A stretch of DNA of 24,621 bases from Saccoglossus kowalevskii (taxonomy: Eukaryota > Hemichordata > Enteropneusta > Harrimaniidae): NCBI RefSeq assembly GCF_000003605.2, contig NW_003112473.1, positions 54,369-78,989 on the forward strand. The letters run 5' to 3'. Numbering within the stretch: position 1 is the first letter of the stretch; every line of letters starts with the position of its first letter. The position numbers and the translations under genes are program-made. Positions 11,703 to 21,574 of the stretch are shown here, one piece after another. Under the pieces are notes generated by a model. That model was not told the origin of the DNA and did no database searches. It saw only the letters and a list, made by a program, of their open reading frames with translations.

Positions 11703-11718
11703 GAGAGAGAGAGAGAGA
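11703..11718. repeat. (GA)8 microsatellite
   Basis: Eight uninterrupted GA dinucleotides. Confidence 0.85.
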
Positions 11719-11879
11719 GTCATGTCCCTCTTTAAAATATATGTTCGTACCAGGCAACATTCAGGACATTGTTTGTCACTGTTGTCTCTCCTGAATACTT
11801 TTAATGTAAAATATGCAAATGCAATGCTGACATTTTGTACCAGTATATTGCATTAACCCGGTAGAAAATAATCTTCCAT

Positions 11880-12036
11880 GAATCTTAAACAAGGCTCCCC
11901 CAAAGTCGCATTCGTTTGTGGATTTAGCCAGAGGATTTATCATCGAATATGCTAACGGTGTTCCATTACCTTCCGTCATTACGTCCACGTTGATGTAACC
12001 ATTGTGAATGGTAACATGTAAAAAAGCCACACACAA
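11880..12036. other. Ambiguous coding-like island, strand unresolved
   Basis: Base composition here is less AT-driven than the neighbourhood. On the plus strand, an open stretch from the stop codon near 11888 to the TAA at 11997-11999 includes SFVDLARGFIIEYANGVPLP. On the minus strand, the opposing frame includes TEGNGTPLAYSMINPLAK and CDFGGALFKIHG. Both look more protein-like than the surrounding chance frames. I could not find a good acceptor and donor pair for either and recognise neither family. A degraded exon or an old insertion is possible, as is coincidence. Confidence 0.2.
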
Positions 12037-12249
12037 GATCAGAAGTCATAATCCAAATACAGAGCATCGTAATAGCGTGCTGTGAACGTGAAGAGTGACC
12101 AAATAGACATGCGTAAGCGCAATCTCCGAATAAGTCACGGAGATACAGATTGAGTAGGATGCTGTTTCCACTTTTCTTATATAATATATATAGAATAGCA
12201 ATTCATTACCTACGATTTGACCTGCAGAACAATTCAGCTGTCTCAACTG

Positions 12250-15200
12250 GTGTTGTAAAAATCAAATCTTGTTGACCATAAGATGTTGAATTCTTTCCTG
12301 AGTATGTTGCAAGAACACTGCTGAAGAATGAGAAAATGGAAATATTATAACGCAAAATATAAAATCATTGATCAGAATCATGTTTCAAAAATTAATAATC
12401 AAATGAATAGATAATTAAATAAAACCTTAGTGTCATGAATATGATATTTAGTCGAAGATATTAAAATGCCTAAAAGTTATCACCTGATTTGGGCATAGCT
12501 TGACATTTTAAAATTCGCAATGGATGTTGATATTTAATATTGGCATAACAATTAACCAATTAGTGCCAATATACTACAATAAGAAAGTGCAATCCGAGAA
12601 TAAAAGACAAAATAACAAATACACAGTGAAATTATAACTGCTATAATAATATAATATTTTTCTTAAATGTATATTATAAATTCAGTAGATTAACATATTA
12701 ATATAAGCATTATATGAGCATTGTCATTACTTTCATGTCATACGTGTCAAGTAAAGAGTGGACTGCCATACAAAATGAAATAGCACAGCGTGACACGATT
12801 CAATAGTATAACATTAAAAATTGGTCCCATAGGATGACATAAAATATTTGATATCACGATCATTACATTCTATTATTGAACATTCTTATTAAAATATTAC
12901 CGAAACGAATATACTAACATGCATGATTGAGGTGAATACAACCTTTCAATTTCAGCGACAATAAATGACACACTGCTAAATATGCATGGTGACTTTGATA
13001 ACATGACCATAAAGCATATTTAACAGGTTATAATTTTTAATTTATCCGCCAAAGACGCAATTCTGTGCAATGTATACTGGCGAAAGTTTTTCTCATCCTT
13101 TGATAGGTATACATTGTACATGAATTGTTAGTATATGAAGATTGGTGTGCACGAGTTAGACTCTCTGGCCTCCCAGGGACTCTAGGTTCTTGTGCGAGAA
13201 TGGATTCTAATTTTTTTATTGGTCTAAATTTCTTATCAAGTGCGCCAATTGCATTTTTTTTCAATTTGTTCATTCCTTTCAACTATAGAAGAAGAGATGA
13301 ACAAGGGATGACATATTTTCGTCATTATTATAGTTTGCACTGAATAACCGTAAATCTATCAAACAGATAATAATTACTTTAAAAATATAAATAAATAATA
13401 CTAATAAATAGTAATAAATATAACTAATACGTCAATTAAAAGTGCAATATACTTGTTGAATTATGCATAATTAAAGATTGTAAAATTAGTTAATAGTTGG
13501 ATGTAAAACAAGTCAATTCTTAGACGTTCGTTCAAAAATGATCACAATCGATGATGTTGAATGAATATTACGTTGCTAAATGTACGTAGATTTCAAAGCA
13601 TCTTCCGAACACATGCCTGACATATAAGAGTTTTATACCAGTTTACTGGAGTGTAATATTACTGCTGATACATAATAATGTTGTCCCATGTTTGATGTCA
13701 CGGTAACATACACTTCAGTAACATAAATTTTGTTCATTCGCATATATTTTGCTCAATAGCTAATGAAATGTGCTGCCATATTGTTTTTTACAGACTTGTG
13801 CTCCTGTTAGGCCTTTAAACATTAAATGTATGCAATACGCCTATTTTTTCTCGAAACATTTTATTTATAGGGTAACATAAATATCCAACACAACAAATAC
13901 ACACTCAATTGGGTCACTTTAATAACGTTATTCCCTGTAGTAAATTATCTAACACGTATATATTACTCGATGATATCACACAGAGTTGAAATTTGTTGAT
14001 TCAATTTAGCGGAATTATTGAAATTGAAGCTTAGTGAATAATTTTATTTACAATATTATCATTCTGTGCCGTGGGTATTAGATAGCGGTGATATCATTTG
14101 AAAAACCATTGCGTTAACAATTTTAACGACCTTACATGCAGTACATGTAGTGTGGTAATATAACAGTAATATATACATCACATGATATGGTAACACCTGG
14201 GCTTGGCTAATGAAGCATATTATTTATTGAGACCATACATGCAGTATAAAATGATGTTATATTAGGTAAGACATATACTAAAAACAGAATACTGTACAGG
14301 AGATTCAATCATAAAATGTACACACTATGGCGATTGGTTATTCATCAATGTGCGATGACTGATGATCTTGACTGATGCTTACGTGTTGCGTTCCATTTTG
14401 TTAGATTCATCCAAATGTCGAGAATAAAACCAGCATATGCCAGCTGCGTTAATTTTGATAATCTAAATTAACATTGAAAACGAAAATCACACAGGTGAAC
14501 GAATGCGAAATTGTCAGAGACATATTTTTAATACAGATATTCGAACTTTTGAAATGAGTCCAAAAAAAACAGCGAGATGTGTGTTGCCACGCAACAATAT
14601 TCTATAACGAGGTTCGGCACACAACATATTCTTTATTGTATAAGGGATTATATAAGTGTGTTTTATCATCATATATTAACGCTTAAAACAAAAAGTAAAT
14701 GTTCTATTCCGCTAGTAATATTCACTGCATGTTTGACAAATATGAGCGCTACTCTTAACATTGTTGATTTCGTTTCGTGAAATACCCTGTAATGTGACCG
14801 TGAACGTCCAGTCTGTGTCAACGTCTTGTCCTTATCAACACTTAGTTCTACAATGAACACTCTTGACAACTAACGTTTGGGTGAATAGTTGCTATGATAT
14901 AATAGATTGGTATGTTAAATACTAATATGCAAAATCTCTAATTAATATTCATGATTTGGTTTCAACATATATGTTATATTTGACAGGATCCACATTTGTT
15001 TGCATCGTTTGAGTTTTTTTCAATGATCAATCTTTTATTCTTGCATCTTAATAGAATAAATATACTGATAAATATTTAATACTTTGAGTTGGTGCTACAA
15101 ATTAAAACGTTGATATTATGCATAGGGTATATCCCGTATATTGAATAGTATCTAATTACTTTTTTGATATTATTAATTTTAATTTGAATATAGTAGCATA

Positions 15201-16990
15201 GAAAAATCATATGGTTATAATAAATATAATTTAACATGCAGAATGTCAGGATGGATAGTGTGTATTATAATATGGACAGATGTCCAAGATGGCGGACATT
15301 TTTAAAAAAACGAGGGTTACAGTGAAGAAGTTTCAACCATTTTACTCAGTTAATGTGATTGTTTTTGTTGTTTGTTCGCAGACTGTAGACACATAACGCA
15401 ATGTTACGTCATATGTTATAAATATGCGCATCCATAATAAGCACATTGATATATTTTGTGGTATTTGGTAATATTTACTTTTATAGTGAGTTATTTTTAG
15501 TTTTTCGCTTTTTGGACATCATCGTAAATGGTGGTGGCTACATAAAGTATGGTTGGAACTGTCGCAGCACGTATTGCATGAAATGTTGTTGGTTAATAAT
15601 TAACTAATATGACGAATATACCGCAGCCGCTGACATGTGATGTCGTGTCTCAGTTTCATGTCCCAGATGGTAGGCAATAATCACGAAAGGGATACATTTA
15701 TCTACGATCTGTTTCATTCTTTTTTATTTCTAAACGAGCATGTGCTCCCATCTAAAACAATTATATATTCAATTTTTTTAAAGATAATAATATGAAACTA
15801 TACAAGGGAATGGTTTTATCAATCCCACTTTTTTATTTTCACAATTTATAAGTGATTTAATATTGTAACAATATTATGAAATGTGGCAATATAATCATCA
15901 TTTAATAGATTTTGTACACAGGCGTAGCTATCAATTGGCAAACGTGTTTAAATTGAATGTAATGATATCATCACATTGAATAGCATATATTGGATGTTTT
16001 GTTATATGTGTGCACAGCTAGGAAGGAGTCAGATAGGTGTCGGAAATAAATTGTAAGGAAAGGCTTGGAAAATTATATGGGTTTATAAATGTCCTTTAAA
16101 AAAATTAGTTCAAGACAACTCAGCAATAAAAACACCTAATAATTTTCTAGATACTAAATTTTATCGTATACATCAATTACCATAAGAGAGCCAAGCTTTC
16201 CCCCGAAATATAGTGCGGTCGTCATAGAAACGATTAACACCAGTATCCATATATTGACAAGTAAGCATATGTTATGTTGCATAATTATTGCAGTTTTTAA
16301 TGTTTATGAAGTTTTCAACGTAAAAGTTCCGATAATATAATAGTCATATGACAATTGTTCACCAGTTAATGTTTTGGAAAGTGTTCAAGGCTTTGAAAAA
16401 TACGGATTGATATTTGCCTCATCTCTTTATATTTTATGAGTAATAAAAAGACATGCCTACCTTTTTTTATTACGAAGTCTTGTCTACACCAAAACGACCA
16501 GTCTTCCTAATGAATGTATGTGAGAAAGTGTATGTTGCATGAGAGACTGCGTTTGAATAACACATTTGAGTGAAATGAGACAGCTGGTTGGAAATGTGTG
16601 AAGCGGAAACAAATCGATACAATTAATATTGCCTTCCGGTATTCGATATCACGTGAATGGGTATTGTTCCAGGGGACCTGAGTAGTCTTTCAGAGTTGTA
16701 GATTAGGACGGTCCCGAAAGTTGTTTTGGCGTCTTTTTTTAAATATATTCAATATGAGATATTTTATACAGATAGTTAGTGTCATCTTAATTTGTATTCT
16801 TGCATATGCACAATTACTGTACTGTAATTATTAGTGGAGTCCTAGCTGAAGGTACGTAGGTTATTTTATGGCCTGAACAAATCTATGTGGTATGCATTCA
16901 AGGTCAAGTGCCATTGTAGTGCCATGAATAGGCCATTTTGCATGCAGTTATTGTTATTGCATTTAATAAATCACATTTACATTTTGATCA
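12250..16990. other. Very AT-rich stretch without a convincing gene
   Basis: Nearly 5 kb with no supported gene. A somewhat GC-richer patch at 13136-13215 is open on both strands but has no recognisable protein or splice context. CAAGATGGCGGAC (15285-15297) is a YY1-like motif; it is bracketed by ATGTCC (15280-15285) and GGACAT (15294-15299), which are reverse complements. Confidence 0.5.
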
Positions 16991-17004
16991 TTTCTGCCGG
17001 TATC

Positions 17005-17834
17005 CATAATGGCAATGAAACCACGTCACTGATCAAATTTATTTAAATTTTTCTCATATAAAGTTTAGCCAGGTATACTACATGCAATATTTCAATTTGA
17101 TCACTTGAAGTACTCAAACAAATGCCCTAAAATGTAGCTATTTTGCCGAAAATCAGAGATGGCGCCCAACCCATGTGATCATGACTATCAAAATTATATT
17201 ACATGTTATATGCAAGATATCAAGTTGATTGGTTGAAACACTTATGAGAAACTATTGTCTCAAATTGTGGTTTATTTTTGCAAGATGGTGGCCAAACTAG
17301 GTGACAGAAAAAAATATATTTGTTTTTGTAAGAAGCTGTGGTCATACATTTTATATACAGAATATCAACTTGATCAGTTACATCATTCACGAGAAGCAAA
17401 TGGTCATTTTTGTCAAAAATCAAAAATGGCGACCAAACCACGTGATTTGATTATTTTAAGTTTCTTGTAAAAGAGTCTTTGCTATGCATGCTATATATTC
17501 TAAGCATGAATTTTATTTGTTAAAACACAATGCACAAAACAGATGACAGACAAACCACATGACTGATCTGAATTCTTTCTTAGCTGTCTGAATGAGTTCA
17601 ATATAGAGATGCAACATAAGAGATTTGAAAATAATCACGTAGTTGTAGCATCAGTAAAAACTACTTCCTGTTTAGAAGAAATTCAAAATGGCCGCCAAAC
17701 CATGTTACCAACTTTAACCATTTTTTGAAACGTAAACGTGCTTCACATATAGATGCTAAAATTCATATCAATGTGGTTCTGTGGTTTTTGCCGTTTGTCG
17801 GAAGAAAATATGGCGGAAAATGTCATGTGATCAC
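17005..17834 (+). repeat. Degenerate tandem array, seven units with ATGGCGnCCAAACCACGTG core
   Basis: Seven cores begin at 17009, 17159, 17284, 17426, 17543, 17688 and 17810. The best preserved (17426) reads ATGGCGACCAAACCACGTG; most others keep ATGGCNNCCAAACC or CACGTG/CATGTG followed by GATCA. Spacings are 150, 125, 142, 117, 145 and 122 bp, so long and short intervals alternate, giving a dimeric period near 265 bp. About 65 bp upstream of three cores (17159, 17284 and 17426) lies a second shared block, ATATCAAnTTGATC or a close variant. The units are strongly diverged, so the array is old. The core combines a YY1-like ATGGCG and a CACGTG E-box, so it could bind factors or be a relic satellite. 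No reading frame is conserved across units. Confidence 0.6.
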
Positions 17835-18050
17835 TAAAGTTATTATACCGATATCTATTACACATGAGTTACAGACACTTCGGTGGTAACTTCAATCCAA
17901 TATAATTGCCAAACCACAACTAGGGAAGTCAGATGCACCAGTCCACATTAGAGACTATCGATACGAACACTTTCAGACCATTCCGTTCAGCGGCTTTCTC
18001 AAACGGGCTGTAATTACCATATAACTTCGCTACATGCTTCTTTTTCTGAT

Positions 18051-18150
18051 ATTTATTTATTTATTTAGTTTGTTTAGTTACCTATTTAGTTACTTACTAG
18101 TTATTTATGTATATAATATTTATGTTATCATTTATATATATATATATATT
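18051..18150. repeat. TTTA/TTAG-rich low-complexity tract
   Basis: Imperfect repeats of ATTT and TTAG grade into an AT dinucleotide tract. The open frame across it encodes only Leu, Ile, Tyr, Phe and Ser and is a compositional artefact. Confidence 0.75.
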
Positions 18151-18293
18151 TTTAGCTTGGACAATCATTATGAGAACAATATGCCCTTTTGTCGCCCTTA
18201 TGTTTCATTCATTTAAGAATACTTACGAGTCAAACTCTGGGTAGCAGGCTCGACTAGCTTCGCATATTTTTCATGTTTACTTAGTCTTTTGTT

Positions 18294-18385
18294 CGTTTAT
18301 TTATTTATTTATTTGTTTGTTTATTAATTTGTTTATTTATTTATACATGTACATTAATCATTAATTAATTTATTTACTTACTTCT
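18294..18385. repeat. (TTTA)n tract
   Basis: Imperfect TTTA/TTTG tetranucleotide repeats, followed by TTAATTAATTTA-type sequence. With the tract at 18051 it bounds a short unique segment just before the 58-bp minisatellite. Confidence 0.8.
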
Positions 18386-18492
18386 ACTATAACTTTGTAT
18401 AATATGGGTATTATTACAACAACAACAATTAATGTACCTGGGGTGATTATTGCATCTGAATAGATTTCCGTATTTCATTGCTATCATGGGAC

Positions 18493-19572
18493 AAGATACT
18501 TCACAATACCCGAAGTGATATCTCCCTAGGCGATATCGTTACAGTAAAGTCGAATACTTCACAATACCCGAAGTGATATCTCCATAGGCGACATCGTTAC
18601 AGTAAAGTCGAATACTTCACAATACCCAAAATGATATCTCCCTAGGCGATATCGTTACAGGAAAGTTGAATACTTCACAATACCCGAAGTGATATCTCCC
18701 TAGGCGACATTGTTACAGTAAAGTCGAATACTTCACAATACCCAAAAAGATATCTCCCTAGGCGATATCATTACAGTAAAGTCGAATACTTCACAATACC
18801 CGAAGTAATATCTCCCTAGGCGATATCGTTACAGTAAAGTCGAATACTTCACAATACCCGAAGTAATATGTCCCTAGGCGACATCGTTACAGTAAAGTCG
18901 TATATTCCACAATACCCGAAGTGATATGTCCCTAGACGACATCGTTACAGTAAAGTCGAATACTTCACAATACCCGAAGTGATATGTCCCTAGGCGACAT
19001 CGTTACAGTAAAGTCGTATACTTCACAATACCCGAAGTGATATCTCCCCAGGCGACATCGTTACAGTAAAGTCGAATACTTCACAATATCCGAAGTGATG
19101 TCTCCCTAAGCGACATCGTTACAGTAAAGTCGAATACTTCACAATATCCGAAGTGATGTCTCCCTAAGCGACATCGTTACAGTAAAGTCGAATACTTCAC
19201 AATACTCGAAGTGATGTCTCCCTAGGCGACATCGGGGCAGTAAAGTCGAATACTTCACAATACCCGAAGTGATGTCCCCCTAGGCGACATCGGGGCATTA
19301 AAGTCGAATACTTCACAATATTCGAAGTGATGTCTCCCTAGGCAACATCGTTACAGTAAAGTCGAATACTTCACAATATCCGAAGTGATGTCTCCCTAGG
19401 TGACATCGGGGCAGTAAAGTCGAATACTTCACAATATCCAAAGTGATATCTCCCTAGGCGACATCGTTACAGTAAAGTCGAATACTTCACAATATCCGAA
19501 GTGATGTCTCCCTAGGCGACATCGTTACAGTAAAGTCGAATACTAGGCGACACCAGGGCAGTAAAGTCGAAT
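18493..19572 (+). repeat. 58-bp minisatellite, 18 full units plus a truncated unit
   Basis: Units start every 58 bp from 18493 to 19479 without any length change. A 19th unit at 19537 has lost 27 bp internally, and a few bases of a 20th follow. The consensus divides into CGAAT, then ACTTC-(9 nt)-GAAGT, then GATATC-(9 nt)-GATATC, then a 13-nt tail GTTACAGTAAAGT. It therefore holds two consecutive potential hairpins with equal 9-nt loops; the second loop carries CCTAGG. Units 11 and 12 are identical. The left half favours GATATC arms; the right half favours GATGTC with GACATC. Units 13, 14 and 16 replace the GTTACAG part of the tail with GGGGCA. No protein frame is conserved, because the 58-bp period is not a multiple of three. 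Confidence 0.95.
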
Positions 19573-19638
19573 CATTTCTATAAAGCAAAATGCGATACGT
19601 CGACAAAACAGCCAACAAACAAGCTGCTTTCTGATTGG

Positions 19639-19660
19639 TTTGACTGTTTGACTGTTTGAC
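19639..19660 (+). repeat. 8-bp TTTGACTG tandem repeat abutting the rRNA fragment
   Basis: TTTGACTG occurs at 19639-19646 and 19647-19654, followed by TTTGAC at 19655-19660, where it merges with the first bases of the 28S-like segment. The repeat sits exactly at the junction, as filler DNA or slippage at an insertion point might. Confidence 0.6.
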
Positions 19661-19756
19661 GAGATTCCCACTGTCCCTATCTATTATCTAGCGAAACCAC
19701 AGCCAAGCGAACGGGCTTGGCAGAATTAGCGGGGAAAGAAGACCCTGTTGAGCTTG
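19659..19756 (+). rRNA. 28S rRNA gene fragment, 98 bp, out of context
   Basis: From ACGAGATTCCCACTGTCCC through CTAGCGAAACCACAGCC to AGAAGACCCTGTTGAGCTTG this matches the conserved core of animal large-subunit rRNA with about three mismatches to the sequence I remember. These are CTATTATC for CTACTATC, AAGCGAA for AAGGGAA, and AATTAGC, which some animals share. Similarity stops sharply at both ends: the preceding bases are TTTG repeats rather than GAATGGATTA, and the following CCGGGTAGG replaces ACTCTAGTCTG. It is therefore a displaced fragment, not a functional rRNA gene. It lies just downstream of the usual R2 retrotransposon target and spans the R1 target region. It could have been carried here by a retroelement, be the head of an rRNA-derived SINE, or be a retroposed rRNA piece. 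Confidence 0.85.
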
Positions 19757-19827
19757 CCGGGTAGGCAATCAGGCAAAATCTTGTAAGCAGTCTCGCATAG
19801 ACTCCTTGTCCCATATCACTAATTCAA

Positions 19828-19870
19828 ATGTTCTTGAGACCGGAACGGACAGCTTTCGCACCCAAGCTCT
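19828..19870 (+). CDS. Weak candidate first exon after the rRNA fragment
   Basis: ATG at 19828 starts MFLRPERTAFAPKL, 14 codons plus one base, up to CTCT|GTAAGT with GT at 19871-19872. The donor core GTAAGT is good, but the exon-end bases are not consensus. The composition is GC-richer than the flanks. Only 71 bp separate it from the 28S fragment, so it may instead be part of a mobile element or junk. The product is unrecognised. Confidence 0.15.
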
Positions 19871-19872
19871 GT

Positions 19873-20266
19873 AAGTTTTCTTTCAAATCATAGGGAGGCT
19901 GAAAGATTTGATTATAAACAACATCGCAAGCTAGTAACTGAGAGAAACACAATTTGCTGCACATTCATTCACAGACGAGACACTGCACTGTACTCTTCCG
20001 ACCACCCTTTCAATAATTAAAGAACTGTGTTCGCCCGGCCACGTATGTGTGACATTTCTGTCGATAAACATTGATTTACCCACAATTCAGTCCGCGTTTC
20101 TGATAAAATCTCGATTACGAGTTTTGATCTGGACGCCATTTGCGCTAATTGCCGCCAGCGAATCCTTCCATGCCTTCCAGCTATTTAACAAATTACCGAA
20201 TTAAAGCTTGGTTAACCTTTCACTCGCCGGTCTGTGCTACGGTCAAATAATATGAGACCTACATCT
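19873..20266. other. No gene recognised
   Basis: A moderately GC-richer stretch with scattered CpG (TTCGCCCGGCCACG near 20030). No exon or RNA gene was identified. It leads into the NRF-1-like site at 20267. Confidence 0.45.
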
Positions 20267-20278
20267 TGCGCATGCGTG
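20267..20278. promoter_or_regulatory. NRF-1-like site
   Basis: TGCGCATGCGTG differs from the NRF-1 palindrome only at its end and is followed by GCGCGACGCCC. Forty bases on, TCAAAAATGGCG (20311-20322) repeats the YY1-like core of the 17-kb array. The ATG there gives only six codons, so it is more likely a motif or repeat relic than a start. Confidence 0.35.
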
Positions 20279-20329
20279 GCGCGACGCCCACTTTGTAATT
20301 GCTAACAAAATCAAAAATGGCGTATAATT

Positions 20330-21120
20330 ACTATTGACAACATATTTGCATAAAAACACCTCAATGTGTAAAAATATTATGATATGGCATTTAATTCAAG
20401 TGAGGTTTTTCAACAATTTTGTAATATTTAAGTTACTGGTGACCGGAATTTTGATTAGATGTCTTTCTAATTGATAATTGTATACGTTTTTTTCATAATT
20501 GTATTAGACGCATAGACTAGTGAAACATAGGTTTGAATTTAATCATTTAAAAAAGATGTCAGATATGAGTATGTAAGGTAACTTACACAAAATTATGTAG
20601 TTTACAAAAATAGGATTACAATATTCAGAACATATCACGGAAGTTTTTTTTTGAAAAGAGTGTGTTACAAATGTGTCGTTGTTGTTGTTGAAAATAATAT
20701 AATAAATTATTTTTTAGACATTGTTTTGCGTAATTCATAAAGCTAAACCATTTGAAAACGTATTTAAATTCGGTAAATGAATTATGTGATCGTCAAAATG
20801 TTACAAAATAGAACTTACATCTAAGAGATTGGAATTTAAAAACTGTTCTGGATTCCAAAATGGCAGACACATATGTGCAGTATGTTACTTCATAGGTAGA
20901 CGAACTTTTACTATTCAGGTGTTAAATGTATTGGCTTGTCCATGGCGTCAACTGTAAAATCTGTGTTATCGTGATTTATGTTCGTCTCCCCTAAAACCAG
21001 TTGTAGGACGAAGTACAACAAAGTGAGAGGGTCAGATTGTCTTCAGATAAATAATGGTACCAATTCCGTGGTGGCACCGTTGGCACAATTCCATCGACAC
21101 TGATTTCTAGGTCAATCACA
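20330..21120. other. AT-rich stretch without a gene
   Basis: Nothing beyond one TTCCAAAATGGCAGAC motif (20853-20868), related to the TTCAAAATGGCGGAC family noted elsewhere. Confidence 0.55.
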
Positions 21121-21150
21121 GTTCATACTGAAAATGCATCTCGACATCAT

Positions 21151-21208
21151 CTAACGTTCTTCCGGTTGGCTGCTCAACCGGATGTTAGAGCGATATAGCC
21201 AATCAGAC
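21151..21208. promoter_or_regulatory. Hairpin of two head-to-head ETS sites plus CCAAT box
   Basis: TCCGGTTG (21161-21168) and CAACCGGA (21175-21182) are perfect reverse complements around GCTGCT. An outer CTAAC (21151-21155) pairs with GTTAG (21184-21188), giving 13 paired bases in total. Each inner arm reads as an ETS site (ACCGGAAG on the minus strand, ACCGGATGT on the plus strand). A CCAATCAG box follows at 21199-21206. The symmetrical ETS pair with a CCAAT box is typical of TATA-less promoters. An ATG at 21217 opens 38 codons (MKLCVTPYWPMQ and onward) of no recognised family. Confidence 0.4.
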
Positions 21209-21479
21209 ATTCTGATATGAAGTTGTGTGTGACGCCGTATTGGCCGATGCAGAGTTATATACAGCTTTTGATACAAACGTCCAGAGATCACTGGCACCAT
21301 CGAGTACATTGTTCTCATTCTACATTGTGGTGACAATGCTGTATATGCACCATTCAATGTTTTTAGAACGCATGGATACACTTTCTTTTGTTTATTTTGT
21401 AGAAGTATGCAATCCTTAGGGCCCCTTAAGCAACGATGTAATTGTTAATCTGTCGCGCCGAAGCGCGATTAAATGACCA

Positions 21480-21502
21480 TGACGTCACTATGGTATAAAT
21501 AG
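21480..21502 (+). promoter_or_regulatory. CRE plus TATA box promoter-like pair
   Basis: TGACGTCA at 21480-21487 is followed after six bases by TATAAATAG (21494-21502), a consensus TATA box. Transcription would start about 30 bp downstream, near 21525-21530. The first ATG after that (21542) encodes only MEYGLCCKMQ before a stop and has no convincing donor. This is the best core-promoter arrangement in the window, but its transcript is unknown. Confidence 0.45.
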
Positions 21503-21574
21503 AATAGTACCTGGCACGCACACTATTACGTAGTCACAAACATGGAATATGGTTTATGTTGCAAAATGCAATAG

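Noticed and set aside
13037-13343. Overlapping frames on both strands with somewhat balanced composition
   Set aside because: No family, splice signals or promoter; the two strands shadow each other and neither is favoured.
18034-18216. 60-codon open frame rich in Leu, Tyr and Ile, like a membrane protein
   Set aside because: It is a translation of TTTA and TA simple repeats.
18493-19572. CRISPR-like array of regular repeats
   Set aside because: Units are contiguous with no unique spacers, and the genome is eukaryotic; this is a minisatellite.
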